Assembly: GCA_907164885.2 (NCBI GenBank)
Contig: OU015490.1
Span: 231,516,953-231,580,952, forward strand
Source: Dolomedes plantarius
Taxonomy: Eukaryota > Arthropoda > Arachnida > Araneae > Dolomedidae
Direction: 5' to 3'
Length of the DNA: 64,000 bases
Shown one piece after another: positions 11,484 to 22,617 of this stretch. Numbering within the stretch: position 1 is the stretch's first letter; each line of letters starts with the position of its first letter. The notes under the pieces are model-generated. The model was not told where the DNA came from and did not search any database. It saw only the letters and a program-made list of their open reading frames with translations. Position numbers and translations under genes: made by a program.

Positions 11484-12190
11484 ATTGTTGAATCCTTACC
11501 GCGTGACTTAGAGCGGTATCGAGGATGATTGTATTTTCTAGAAACACTTCTAGAACGTCGAAGTTCGACGACTTCTTTTCGCAACTCTTGAATTTCTTTC
11601 AACAGCATCTCTGTGGTCGCTGGCGTCTGAGCGGCGGCTGGTGTAGGCGTGGGAATCGAAACTGCGTTGATGTTCGACGGTGTTAAATCCAAGATGCGAT
11701 CGGCAATCTCTGCCGCTTTAACGGGAGTGATGGGGTCGAGTGATGCGAAAATAGTCTGCACAGGGTTCGGCATTTGCTGGGTAAATAATTCCAAAAGAAG
11801 TGCGTCGCTGATATTGTGGTTTTCTGCTCTCCTCTTCATTAAACGCAGCAATTCGGTGGGTTTCCTATCACCGAGGCTTTCACCGGCTAGTAGCTTACGT
11901 ATTTCCAATGTTCGGCTTTCTCCGCATCTTTCTATGATTTTAGTTTTTAGGTCCTCGTATGGATGTGTAGTATCCGGCTTCATTATAACGTCGCGCACCA
12001 TAGTAGCAGGTGCAGGAGGAAGGTGGGCGACAACATAGTTGAATTTTGTTTTTGATTCAGATATAGCTTTGGGAGTTGCTAACGCGAAAGTACTTTCCAG
12101 CATGTGGAACCATAAAGCGGGGTCCACCGATATATACGGAGGTATTACGACTGCAGAGGCTTCTGTTGTTGATCCAGGGGAGAGAGACAT
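11396..12190 (-). CDS. gag: gypsy gag
   Basis: I take the ATG at 12190, because the earlier in-frame ATG at 12355 lies within the LTR. The start [12 protein letters not shown] is followed by a capsid-like helical region ([72 protein letters not shown]). An alanine/proline spacer, a short coiled segment ([20 protein letters not shown]) and a basic tail with a degenerate knuckle [18 protein letters not shown] follow. This is the layout of gypsy Gag proteins in arthropod genomes. The frame is intact (264 residues). Confidence 0.85.
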   Translation of the reverse strand: MSLSPGSTTEASAVVIPPYISVDPALWFHMLESTFALATPKAISESKTKFNYVVAHLPPAPATMVRDVIMKPDTTHPYEDLKTKIIERCGESRTLEIRKLLAGESLGDRKPTELLRLMKRRAENHNISDALLLELFTQQMPNPVQTIFASLDPITPVKAAEIADRILDLTPSNINAVSIPTPTPAAAQTPATTEMLLKEIQELRKEVVELRRSRSVSRKYNHPRYRSKSRGKDSTICWYHAKFQQKANKCNPPCSFAGNRTREE

Positions 12191-12268
12191 GGTTGCTGGC
12201 GAAAACGAAAGCGGAAGTCCAATGACGCAGTACGAAGGCGCAGGCTGTGTTCGATGGCCGGTCACCAA

Positions 12269-12557
12269 TATAATAGTCCGGGTAACCAATATAATAGTCC
12301 CGGTAAGGTGAATCGACGAGGTTGTAATTCGTCGTGCCTCTATAGAACTAGACACAAAGCAGAGACTCCATCAGAAGGCTTTTTTAAACACATTTATTCG
12401 GACAACACAATTCAGAACGCCGCACGGCATAGCGCGCCCGACCTGCGAGAGATATTTCTCCTCGACTCTCACGTGACGGCGCGCATCTCCCCAAAGAAGG
12501 GGGAAAGAAGTGATGTCACGTGGTTCGCCTCTCGCAGATTGGAGCGGGATCACTACA
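12269..12557 (-). repeat. 5' LTR of the gypsy element
   Basis: 289 bp, followed by duplication GTGC. Coding-strand start TGTAGTGATCCCGC. Near-identical to the other LTR, so insertion was recent. Confidence 0.95.
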
Positions 12558-12561
12558 GTGC

Positions 12562-13603
12562 TCAAATGTAACACGTAAGAAATTTATAGTTTTAATTTGT
12601 AGTAAGTTATCAATATTAGGGGAAGGCCGTATTGAAATAATTAAAAGGGGCATATCTTTTTTAGTTTTTCTACTTGTTAAGTAGGCAGTTTTTATCGGCT
12701 CCAAACCTACTTTTCTGATGGCATTTTCGATGTCTTCAGTATCGGTACAAGAGGAAAGATCCCTTAACACATGTTTGCGGGGGCGTTCGGATCGAGGATC
12801 CATAGTGCGAAATGGGATTTTAAGCCCATCTAAATATTTTTGAATTTTCCTGTATGAGTCAGCACTACCGATATTGATTTTTATGAGTGTGGCGGAAAGG
12901 GTGGCGTCAACATCCGCGGCAAGTTATTAATATTATGTAGCATAGTACGCCAGTTAGCATTTATTTCGAGGAAAACTTGAGATTTATACTATCGTACAGG
13001 TGGCGGATTATCGCCATCGGCTCCCGTATTTGAAGTATCCATAACTTCGCCGCTCGCAACAAATGGCTGCGTGGCGGGAAAATCATTAGAGTCAGTTTCA
13101 TTTTCGAGAAGTTCAATTTGATTTTTAGTTGGCACGTTAGGCGTACAAAGTTCGTGATCGTCAGGTTTGCTTTTCTTAGTAGAACTACGCATAATTGTTA
13201 GTGCATCATTAACACGCGCAATACAAATATTAAGATCTTGAAAAGATTTATTTAATTCATCATTATGCTGTTTATGATATATATGAAAAAGATTAATTCT
13301 AAGAAAAACATTAATATCACTGCATCTACTGCTGAGCAACATATGTAACTGATGACAAAAGCTACTTACAGAAGGATCATCAGGGCTTTTGTCGATGGCA
13401 TTCTTGGCGAATTTCAGGAACCCAAGTATGGTGCCGTAGAATTCCCATTCTTGTGGGTAGTTGCACTCATACAAGTTCAGAAGTTCGGTGATCGTTGGAA
13501 TAATCTGAGGCAAGGGAGTAGCAGGGACCGAGGTGTCTGGAGAAGTCTCATTAGAATGAGTATCGGCCATTTCTTCCGTCTTCGCTGGAGCGCACGAAGG
13601 CAC
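12562..13603 (-). pseudogene. Jockey-like LINE ORF1, N-terminal half
   Basis: From ATG 13603 an open frame of 204 residues: a low-complexity start, LLNLYECNYPQEWEFYGTIL, SFCHQLHMLLSSRCSDINVF and a helical tail. After a frame change near 12925-12990, a PRE_C2HC-like domain follows (PRKHVLRDLSSCTDTEDIEN, VGLEPIKTAYLTSRKTKKDM, PLLIISIRPSPNIDNLLQIK). The frame then runs into the gypsy LTR. In Jockey-type elements this domain is directly followed by zinc knuckles, which here sit at 7376-7711 on the other side of the gypsy insertion. Confidence 0.75.
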
Positions 13604-13659
13604 GTCCGAACAGAAAGAACAAAGAACAGTGACATAACAATTAAAGAAATATCTAATGC

Positions 13660-14060
13660 ACCGCCATAGAAACCATAGGAACCATAGGAAATGGGTCGCA
13701 ACTGCAATTCCTGGGCCACGCCCTCAATTGCAGACTTTCAGGTAATAAGCAGAGGGGAACCAATGAAACAGAGTATAGGAAAGGAGTGAAATGATTGGGC
13801 CGCAGCTAATCCGTGAGTTCATAGTATAAGAAAAGTGAGTAAGCATCTTGCAGGGCAGTAGAAAAGAGGGTCTGCAAACGATGCAAAGATGAATAAGTTT
13901 AAAAGAGAAAGTTTAAGGATAGAATGCACCGCCATTAAGGGAAGCACTACTTGAGGTAAAATGTTTTCATCAAAACTTGGTAGATAAGTTTTCCTCGAGA
14001 AACTACCATCAAGGTTAACGTCTCTGTGTAAGAAAATTGATAGCATAGCTAAACTCAGTC
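13660..14060 (-). repeat. Dispersed repeat R, copy 1 (LINE upstream region)
   Basis: Contains CCATAGGAACCATAGGAA, GCCACGCCCTCAA, AAGCAGAGGGGAACCA and AGTTTAAGGATAG. The same string of motifs, in the same order, occurs in copy 2 (16934-16957 plus 19273-19525). Here it lies directly upstream of LINE ORF1, so it could be that LINE's 5' UTR, but copy 2 is not in such a place. Confidence 0.45.
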
Positions 14061-15220
14061 AATAATGTCACATGAGTGCCGAGAAGATGACGAGTGGCCA
14101 GTGTACAAGAAAGCAAGTTTGAAATTTCAAATATCCGAAGTGTGTAGAGAGCTCAGGGTTCTTGGTAGAATGTTTAGACAGACTTTTACTGTTTTTTCTG
14201 GGATAAGAAGAAAAATTCTTTAATATTAAGTTGTTCGAAAAAATGGTAGTTATATTTCCCCCAGAAGAACTACCAGAAATTGATGAACAAAATTGGGGGC
14301 GTAGCAAGCTCATAATATTTTTATATTAAATCGAAATAGAATGAATTAGATTGTTAAATTTGAGTTAATTTTATTTGTAGCGATTAGGTTTGTCGATTGA
14401 ATATTATTTTGAAAAAATTAAGTTTACTTTATAAAAAATTTTTAGAACAGTTTCGTTATCTGAGAAGATTTAGTATATCTATACGAAACCATTTTATTTA
14501 AAAAGGGCAATATTATATTCTGTAGAAGTAAATTTAATGCTATTGTTAGTTTTTTTAAACAAGGCAGCCTGTTTAAGATCTCAATAAAGAAGTAGGTCGG
14601 TCAATGACGGACAAAAACTATGGAAGCAACGTTTCCGAGAGGTACCTGAGACGATGACTACAGAAAAAAAAAATTCCAGCTTTTTCTCGAGAAGAACGTC
14701 TTTTTTTAAAAATAAACTTAAATTTTATTTAAAATATCATCATTGATCATCAAAAGATAATTTCTAAGTAAGTTTAATTTATATTCTAAAAGGTAAATAA
14801 ATAAGCTGTGTTGCATGTTATCGGACGACTAGAGCGAAAAGGAGGGGTTTAAGAGCCAGTTCTAATTACTTGATGTGCGGATGTCTGGAAAAACATAAAC
14901 GGCGCCAAGGTTTGCGCGAAATATTTGGCGAGTGTTTTTAAATTATCCGCTTACGTTCGGAACAAATTTTTTTAAAAAAATGCAATTTATAGATATATAT
15001 TTATGTTTTTTAGTTAAAGACTAAAATATGAACAAAAAATACTTAAAATTTATATTTATCCATTAAAGTTTTTGAAAAAATGAGCAATTTGAATGAAATT
15101 TTGGCCAAAATTAACTAAAACGGTTAAAAATTAACTAAACAAAATTAACTAAACACTCGACGCAAAAATATAATGCAGTGATTTTTGCGTTTCTTTTTGC
15201 ATTTCTTATCTATGACAATA
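14061..15220. other. Unassigned AT-rich DNA
   Basis: No convincing coding region or element ends. A 40-base pair of related tracts with AACTACCA (13995 and 14268) and a somewhat GC-richer block at 14815-14945 are the only irregularities. Nothing else seen. Confidence 0.4.
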
Positions 15221-16522
15221 CAGAGGCTGTTCACACATTTTTTAGACGATGTATATTGTATTCACAAAACTAAATTACATACAATTCTTGTGTTTTAAAT
15301 GTTCCATTTGACATCTCTTATTCTGAACTATCTTTCGACACCTCAATTTCCAGGATAATAATGCCTTTTGAAGTGTCAGAAGAGGTATTCTATCCCATTC
15401 CCCCTGAACAGCTTTCCAGAGTCCTGTAAGGGTTTTGGGACGACGTTTGGATAATGCAGATTTTAAAAGTCCGAAAGCACAAAAATCCATAGGTGATAAA
15501 TCTGGAGATTTAGTGGGGATATCAGTAAAGGGTATGGCCTTGATACCAGTTTTTTGTTCCATTTCTTTTAGGAAATTTACAGTGGATTTTAATGTGTGAC
15601 TGCTAGCTTTGTCCTGATGGAGTCTCACAGATTGATGGCACTGTGGGTAAAGCGATGGTATTTCATTCAGAAAAATTGGCAATAAAATATGTTCCTGATA
15701 GTATTTGGAGTTAATCTTGACATTTTTTTCCACTCTCTTTATTTTTAACTTGCCATTATACGAAAAACCAGCAACAATCATGAATCCTTTAGAAAAACTT
15801 TCTCTCGATTCTTTGAACCATGTACTTAAATTTTTTTCTCCCCTTTTATGATAATAAATGGCTATTTTTTTGTTGCAATCATTTAAATACACCCATGATT
15901 CATCTATTGTGACAATTGTTTTCCATTTTTCTTTGGATAAGTGTTTCTCATATAGAATTCTGCAGCGTATCCTGCGTTCAGTGATATGATTTGGAAGAAG
16001 ACGATGCACATTGCGTTTTTTCGCTTTCTTAAGATTTAAATCAACGTTTATCATTTTGTTTACAGTGGACACCGAGCATTTTAATGATTTTGCAACTGTC
16101 CTTTGACTAGGGGGATTTTCTTTTAACATTAAACAACGTACCTTTGCAATAGTAGAAGATGTCCGTTTTTTCCTTGGATACTTGTTTGGAATTTTTGTCC
16201 CAATTGAGGCTCCAATTTGACGTTTTTTTCCTTTCTTGTTGACGATGTTACCTATCGACGCTTTAGATATCACAAAAGCATGACTCTCACATCGTTTTTG
16301 GATAACGGAGTATGCATATTTCTCTTCGGAAAGAGCATAAATGTAGCCTTCGAACCACTGCTTTGTTAAAAACGCCATTTTGAATAAAAATAAAACTTTC
16401 AAGCCGCAGACGATAATTTTGACTTTTAAAAACATAGTACAATTGCAATTATTTCTTTTGCAGCAAACGATTTTTTATTACCGCTTACCAAAATCGTCTA
16501 AAAAATGTGCGAACAGCCTCTG
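15221..16522 (-). mobile_element. Complete Tc1/mariner-superfamily element (DD41D type)
   Basis: 1,302 bp. The terminal inverted repeats start CAGAGGCTGTTC(A/G)CACA and continue TTTTTTAGACGAT, about 31 bases with one difference. TA flanks both ends (15219-15220 and 16523-16524). One uninterrupted transposase gene fills it. It looks recently active. Confidence 0.95.
15275..16378 (-). CDS. Mariner-like transposase, DD41D
   Basis: I take the ATG at 16378 (MAFLTKQW), which gives 367 residues; the frame is open further upstream but that part lies next to the terminal repeat. An N-terminal helix-turn-helix region includes NPPSQRTVAKSLKCSVSTVN. Catalytic residues: D in VTIDESWVYL, D in RLHQDKASSH, D in SPDLSPMDFCAFGLLK. 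I count 41 residues between the second and third aspartates. Classic mariner has 34, maT 37, and rosa-like elements 41. No stop or frameshift. It would cut and paste its own element at TA sites. Its intactness makes it a possible helper for short derivatives sharing its ends; none is seen here. Confidence 0.9.
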   Translation of the reverse strand: MAFLTKQWFEGYIYALSEEKYAYSVIQKRCESHAFVISKASIGNIVNKKGKKRQIGASIGTKIPNKYPRKKRTSSTIAKVRCLMLKENPPSQRTVAKSLKCSVSTVNKMINVDLNLKKAKKRNVHRLLPNHITERRIRCRILYEKHLSKEKWKTIVTIDESWVYLNDCNKKIAIYYHKRGEKNLSTWFKESRESFSKGFMIVAGFSYNGKLKIKRVEKNVKINSKYYQEHILLPIFLNEIPSLYPQCHQSVRLHQDKASSHTLKSTVNFLKEMEQKTGIKAIPFTDIPTKSPDLSPMDFCAFGLLKSALSKRRPKTLTGLWKAVQGEWDRIPLLTLQKALLSWKLRCRKIVQNKRCQMEHLKHKNCM

Positions 16523-16524
16523 TA

Positions 16525-16957
16525 TTCTTCAACATGGAGTAGAATCGAGTAGAAATATTCAAGAGCAACAATTTAACAGTAAATAATATGCGCAATGATA
16601 TGCAATATTCAAATATTTTAATGCTCACTCTCAATAAAAACATCTGTGAATATGAAAATATTTCTCTTACCATAAAAATTTTAGTCTATTTCAAAGCCAG
16701 TATTAAGCAAAATATACACTACCCATTTCGGAACTTACGGAAAATCCAGTCGACCTTTTTCGCCAAATGAAGACAATAGCGCTAAGAGGCGATTTTTAGC
16801 CAATAATAGTAAAGCATGCCAACTAAAAACTGTTTTACTTAAGAATACTTTATAAAAGGAAACAACAAAATAAGAGCAAAGAACTTGTGAGACCAATTTT
16901 TTACTGTTTTTATTCCAACGAAAAAGAGAATATATCCATAGGACCATAGGAATGTTG
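16525..16957. other. AT-rich DNA ending in repeat R copy 2 (left part)
   Basis: Mostly featureless. The last bases (16934-16957) hold CCATAGGACCATAGGAA, the beginning of repeat R, interrupted by the hAT element on its right and continued at 19273. Confidence 0.45.
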
Positions 16958-17269
16958 GTCTAACTCATAGGTTCCCAAAGTGGTCCAGGTGGACCCCCAG
17001 GGGTCCATAGGACACCACACGGGGGTCCACGTAGACGTGAAAAGAAAACAGGGGTTCACAAGTTGTAAGTGGGGGGGTCTACAAAAAATTTTCTGGTTTT
17101 CATAATAAAGAAAAAAAATTTTGGCTTGGATTTACCTATCAACGTAGGCAGGTAGCATCATTCACTAGGTAGGTGCTCAAAAATATTCGAGACTCAGTTC
17201 AAACACAGAATTGAATAGAACAATAGATAATAGTACAAGTCTTCAACGTCTCAAAGTAACGATGATGGC

Positions 17270-18970
17270 TTGCGGGCATCTTACAATATTTCGTTGCTTA
17301 TAGCGAAATCTGGAAAACCGCACACCATCGGAGAAGAGTTAATTTTACCCACTATTGAAGAGGTTTTAAAAACTGTTCTGCACAAACCTCCATTTGACGT
17401 ACTCAAAAGAATTCCTTTAAGTTACAACACTGTACAAAGACGTATTGATGAAATGAGCTCTGATATAGAAAGCCTCTTGTGTAATTATCTGCAAACCACT
17501 CATTTTTCTATTCAATTGGACGAGTCTACTTTGCCTGGTAATGAAGCATTATTATTGGCATATGTTCGATTTGTTATGGACGAAGAAATCCATGAAGAGC
17601 CAGGGCCCGATTATGAACGCTGGGGGCCCCTGGGCAGATGCTATTTTGGGGGCCCTCCCTTACGAACATTTATAAAAATAAAAACTATCCATGGGCTGTA
17701 CATATTATTAGAAGTACTAGGTGCATTCACCAAGGGGGTTTTGGGGCCCCCCTAGCATCAGGGGGCCCTGGGCAAAGTCCCGATTTGCCCATGCGATAAA
17801 AAGGCCCTGTGAAGAGCTGCTATTCGCAAAAACTTTGAAGTTGGACACTAAAGGCGAATCGATATTTAATGTCCTGAGTGATTTTTTTACAGAAAAATCT
17901 ATTCCATTTACAAACATTATTTCGGTGGCAGCAGATGGAGCTCCTGCCATGTTCGGGCGATATCATGGGTTTATAAGCCATCTTAAAAGAATAATACCAG
18001 GACTAATTGCAATTCACTGTGTCATCCACCGACAACACCTTGTAGCGAAAAATTTGAGTGATAGATTGCACCAATCGCTTCAATTTGTGATTAACGCAGT
18101 TAATAAAATAAGAAGCCATGCTTTGAATACCCGTTTATTTGCACTATTGTGCGATGAAAATGATGAAGATTTCCAACGACTGCTCTTACATACTAAAGTA
18201 CGCTGGTTGTCGAAAGGTGCATGCTTATCGAGATTTTACTCACTTTTCGAATCAGTGATAGAGTTTCTGGAAACTAAAGCACCAGATTTAAAAGAAAATC
18301 TGATAAAATATAAAGAGGACATTGCGTACTTAACAGATTTGTCCATAAAATTCAATGACGTTAACTTGCAGTTACAAGGGGACAGCCTTAATTTAATAAA
18401 AACAAAGGGTGTAATTTTCGCTTTTCTTGGTAAATTGAAATTAATGAAGCAAAATATTAGTCGGCGCGAATTCTCCCAGTTTCCGCACTTGTCACAGATA
18501 GAATGTCTTGATGAGGATATTCAGACATACGCTCAACATTTAAATACCCTGCATGATGACTTCAAAAGTAGATTTGAAGATATTCTGACGATGGAAATAC
18601 CACCATGGATCATAACCCCATTTGATGAAACGGAAGAGGCGAATGTGGTATTACAAGAGGAGCTACTTGAGCTCAGCACCAACGAGGAACTGAAGGTGAA
18701 ATTTAAAAAAGGCTATCAAACATTTTGGCTGCAGGCAGAAATCCCCGAAAAATATCCTGGGCTGTGGGAAATTGCGAGAAAATTTTTGATAGCGTTTCCC
18801 TCGTCATATCTTGTCGAAAGAAGTTTTAGTGCCGTTACCAACCTGTTAACAAAAAAAAAGGAGCAGATTGAACATCACAGAACGGGGAGATTTGAGATTA
18901 CTTCTTACAAAACTGAAGCCAAATATTGATAATTTGCTGTCAATTCATCCAGTACATCCGTCTCATTAAA
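17270..18970 (+). pseudogene. hAT transposase (ZBED5/GTF2IRD2-like), interrupted
   Basis: Two open segments (17270-17600 and 17818 on) are in the same frame once the MITE at 17601-17809 and one 8-bp duplication are set aside. Motifs: PLSYNTVQRRIDEMSSDIES, THFSIQLDESTLPGNEALLL (first catalytic Asp), ISVAADGAPAMFGRYHGF (second), AIHCVIHRQHLVAKNLSD, TKVRWLSKGACLSRFYSLFE, and the C-terminal dimer region YPGLWEIARKFLIAFPSSYL with VERSFSAV. A frameshift near 18880 changes the last about 30 residues; the normal ending lies in the neighbouring frame to about 18970. The N-terminal BED zinc finger expected before residue 1 is missing. Confidence 0.85.
17601..17809. mobile_element. hAT-type MITE, 209 bp
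   Basis: Ends CAGGGCCCG and AAGGCCCTG are inverse copies. TGAAGAGC lies directly on both sides (17593-17600 and 17810-17817), an exact 8-bp duplication. Internally GC-rich with several GGGGCCC stretches. No gene; it must use transposase from another element. Confidence 0.95.
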
Positions 18971-19272
18971 AGTATGACTAATTTTTATTGTTGATTTACA
19001 TTTCAGAGTTCATTGTTGATTTTTTGTCAATTGTTGATTGTTTGTAATAATAAATGTTTATAATTTTGTATAACCACAAGTATTATTTTAATAAATAGGA
19101 CACAAGAAAATGTGCTACTTTTTTTTCTTCTTAACACCCCCAATTTAGGGTGATATTTTTTAGGAGTTTTGGGAATACAGTAGAAATGTAGCAGCAGGGG
19201 GTCTACCGAAAATAGTAAAACTTTGAAAGTGGTCCACGAGAAAAAAAAAGTTTGGGAACCTCTGGTCTAACT

Positions 19273-19632
19273 GCACTACCTTTGCCATGCCCTCAACAGA
19301 AAGTAAGCAGCGGGGAACCATGATTGGACAGAAAGTAGAGAAAGAAGAAAAGTGATTGGAGCGTTCAGGATCTTCGAGTTCAATGCCTTCAGCTGGAATC
19401 ACCGAAGTGATCCAGCATCGGACAAGACAGTAGGAAAGAAATATGATACTGTAGAAATCTTCCCGGAAATGGGAGAGAAAATGGCTTAGCTACAGTAAAA
19501 ATATGAAGAGGAGGAAGTTTAAGGATAGCAACACATAATATTTATTTTTTTTGAAGTTTTTATTATTTTTTTTGCCTTAGCAAAGCTAAGTATTATTTTT
19601 CATTTTTTAAGAGAAGCAGACAAGGGACAAAT
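19273..19632. repeat. Repeat R copy 2 (right part) and LINE 3' flank
   Basis: Shows GCCATGCCCTCAACAGAAAG, AAGCAGCGGGGAACCA, AAGTGATTGG and AGTTTAAGGATAGC in the order of copy 1 at 13660. From about 19540 it becomes T-rich (TTTTTTTTGAAG), likely the 3' flank of the minus-strand LINE that begins at 19633. Confidence 0.45.
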
Positions 19633-22300
19633 TTAAGAAAGAGAAAGGATGGCTCTAGGCCTTTTTCTGTTTTGGGGATCAGCATGATCATAATTTGCAA
19701 ATTCTAGTAATAAATCATTGTCAATAGACTTGTGAAAGTTAAGAGCTAATTTTTGAAGATAATTTCGAATAGCTGGGAGTCCAATCTCCCTATAGATGTC
19801 AGCATTTCTAAAGTACCAAGGGGCGTTAACGATTTGCTTAATGGTACTGCTTTGAGCGGTAGCTAATTTTTTAATGTGCGTTTTTGCACAGTATGACCAT
19901 GCTGGCCCACCATACGTAATAATAGGTCGAAGGTAAGAATTATACAAGAGCAATTTGTTACTAATACTTAATTTGCTGTTTCGAGAAATTAAGGGGTAGA
20001 TTAACCTGCGAGCTGCTCGAAACTTGTCCCTAATATGTGTAATATGTTGTTTCCAAGTGATATTTTTGTCAAGGATAACGCCGAGGTATCTAACAGTGTC
20101 AGACCAGGGGATTTTTGCATTGCCTATTTGAATTTGGTGATTTTGAAAGGTCTTTTTAAGTTTAGAAGTGAAAAGTACAGCTACACATTTTTCAGATTTA
20201 ATTTTAATTCTCCATTTGTCGAGCCAGTGTTGAATGGTGGTCATGTGTTTATTAACATTTTTAACGGCATATTTAAAATTTTTGCAAGTGGAGTATAGGG
20301 CTGTGTCATCAGCGAAGATAGCTAAATTTACATTAGTGTGTTGGGGAATATCGTTTACGAAAATGTTAAAGAGAATTGGTGCCAGAACGCTGCCTTGTGG
20401 TAAGCCACTATGAATTTGGAATTTTTCAGAAAGTTGTCCGTTAATTTTGACTTGGAAGGTGCGATTGTTGAGATAAGAAATTAAAATTTTGATGATTTGA
20501 GATGGAAAGTTATAATTAATAAGTTTATGAATTAAGCCGTCAATCCAAACTTTATCGAAAGCAAGTCCAATATCAAGGAACAGGGCAGCAGTGGATTATT
20601 TATTTTTCCTTGCTATAGTTAAGTGTTTGGTGAGGCGGTGGACTTGATGAGGGGCAGAAAGGGATTTTCTAAAGCCGAATTGGTAAGGGATGAGGATATG
20701 ATTATTTTCGAGATGTTCGTTAATGTATTTAGGAATAATTTTTTCAGTAATTTTGCTGATGGAATTAAGAAGACTAATGGGCCGATAACTAGTGGGGGAA
20801 GAGGGTGGTTTGTTCGGTTTAAGAATGGGGACAATGATAGAGTTTTTCCAGCTATGTGGAAAGTGTTCAAATTTGAAAACAGAGATAATGACGATAGTAA
20901 TTTTGAAAATGTATTTATAGGGGAGATTTTTAAGAACTGTGTTGTTGATATTGTCCTCTCCAGGGGATTTACGTTTAGGAAGTTTTTTAATGATTTCACG
21001 GACGTCATTTGGGACAATGTAAGGAGTAGGGCTTTCATGAGGAGTATTGAGGAAGAGGTTTAAACTATTATTGACAATGTTTTCAGTGCTTGAGTTAATG
21101 ATAGGATTGGGGGTGAAGTTTTTAGCGAAGTTTTTGCCAATGAGATTACATTTATCAGCTTCAGTAAGGGCTTTCGAGTTGAGTTCAGGGTCTTTTAAAG
21201 GGGGAATGGTACGATATTGGTTTTTGAAACGTTTTGCGGCTCGCCAAATGGAGTTATCCGTAGTATCAAGAGATTCTAAGTAATTTTGCCAGTTTTTGTT
21301 GGATTGGTCTCTGAGGTAATATTTAAGGTCTTCCTGGGCTTTGTTCATGTTAGTTTTGTTTTGGGGAGTTCTATTAATCTGCCAGTTTTTGCGCGCTCTG
21401 TTTTTATTGTTAATTAAGATTTTGAGATGATGATCTTGATTGGTTTTAACTTTAGGAGGGATAATTTTAGTGCTGGTTTTAATACAATTATTGATATCCG
21501 CGGTGATACTGGTGACAAGGTTTTCAAGATCATTAACATTATTGACAATGGGGGGGATGTAAGGGATTTTATCAAGATCACTAGTAAAATTTTTCCAGTT
21601 CATTTGTTTAGTATAATTTATGTTTAAGGGGTTGCTGTCAAGTGGGATTTTAATTTCAACAGGGTTATGATAAGAAGAGAGTTCACATAGGGTGTTGATA
21701 GTGAGATCGTGGGGGAAGCCCTTAACGAGTGCAAAGTCAATGATGCTACCGCTATTGTTACTAAAGTGAGTGGGGAGGGGAGGAGCTATAATGCCAAAGT
21801 TAGTTTTACTGGTGAAGTCATAAATAATGTTACCATAATAATTATGTGTAGTACAATTCCAGAGTTTATGTTGTGCATTTAGGTCTCCGAAGATAAGAGT
21901 ATTTATTAAGAGTGTCAAGAAGATTAAGGTCATTTTAAATGTCAGCATTTTTAAAACCTGGCGGGATGTAAGTTGAAATGATGGTGTAATGGGGGAGGTT
22001 ATGGAATTTAACATTAACCGCAGTAGCATTAATGGCTTTAAGAGGTGGGAGAATTATTTCGTGGTGCGGAAGGGAATTTTTGATTAGAATGGCAGTGTCT
22101 CTCATGGAATGTAAAGGATTAATGTGGTCATTTCTATTCGTAGTATAATTAAAAATGCGGAGGTTATCCCCAGGTCTGAGATGTGTCTCTTGTAGAAGAA
22201 TTATGTCAGGACTATGCTCTTGTATAAAATCTTTGAACTCAAGGATACGAGCGCTGATTGGAGTTCCATGCCAAAACGGAGAGAGAAGAAGGGGCCATTA
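19633..22300 (-). pseudogene. Jockey-like LINE, ORF2 (second family)
   Basis: Minus-strand ORF2. Endonuclease from about 22290 (EFKDFIQEHSPDIILLQETH, MRDTAILIKNSLPHHE), with a frameshift near 21950, then GDLNAQHKLWNC and SIIDFALVKGF. The frame from 22029 stays open to 20599. RT: SYRPISLLNSISKITEKI, FGFRKSLSAPHQVHRL, then one stop at 20596-20598. The same frame continues ALFLDIGLAFDKVW, SGLPQGSVLAPILFN, FADDTALYST (active site intact), YLGVILDKNITWKQH, LRPIITYGGPAWSY, ending at 19633. No ORF1; the copy is cut near 22300. One nonsense codon and one frameshift separate it from a full enzyme. Confidence 0.9.
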
Positions 22301-22617
22301 ACCAGTTTTAGGGAACGTATTATTCAAACCGTTGAAGAAGCTAAAAGATTTGTCTTCAAAAAGAGAATATATCGTTTTCTTATCTTGATATACAGTTACT
22401 GTCTATTTAAAAACAACGGTTAAGGAACGATTTTTTTAAATTAAATTTAAAGTTACCGTTTTTTTAAAGAAATGATTAAGGAACGATTTTGTTAAATGAA
22501 ATATGAAGAACAATAATTAACTATAACCGTTCCCAACATGTATTTGATAAGATTTTCTAGCTCTTGGAGTAAAGCTGTCGCTGTTTTAAATCTCGTTGTA
22601 GTTCTGCGTTGTAAAAA
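22301..22617. other. AT-rich DNA with a short direct repeat
   Basis: TTAAGGAACGATTTT occurs at about 22421 and 22479, each followed by TTAAAT-like sequence, so a roughly 58-bp unit is repeated. It may be the damaged left end of the Merlin relic that follows, but no matching right end was found. Confidence 0.3.

Larger units (their letters stand above)
7755..12557 (-). mobile_element. Ty3/gypsy LTR retrotransposon, young copy
   Basis: Two LTRs of 288 bp (7755-8042) and 289 bp (12269-12557) differ by one indel near 7941/12438. GTGC flanks both sides (7751-7754 and 12558-12561), a 4-bp duplication. Read on the coding strand, the LTR starts TGTAGTGATCCC and ends CTATTATA rather than in CA. The sequence after the 5' LTR (TTGGTGACCGG) would be the primer site. 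The polypurine tract is CTGGGGGCATACTC next to the 3' LTR. It split the ORF1 of a LINE. Internal genes: gag, then pol. Confidence 0.95.
16966..19264 (+). mobile_element. hAT element with 8-bp duplication
   Basis: 2,299 bp. Left end CATAGGTTCCCAAAGTGG and right end AAGTTTGGGAACCTCTG are imperfect inverse copies. GTCTAACT flanks both sides (16958-16965 and 19265-19272), the 8-bp duplication of hAT elements. It carries a transposase gene interrupted by a 209-bp MITE. It split a copy of repeat R. Confidence 0.95.

Noticed and set aside
12254..12571. 105-codon frame with repeated QYNSPGN
   Set aside because: Translation of the gypsy LTR with its internal small duplication.
20623..21627. Several plus-strand open frames
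   Set aside because: Mirror frames of the second LINE's ORF2.
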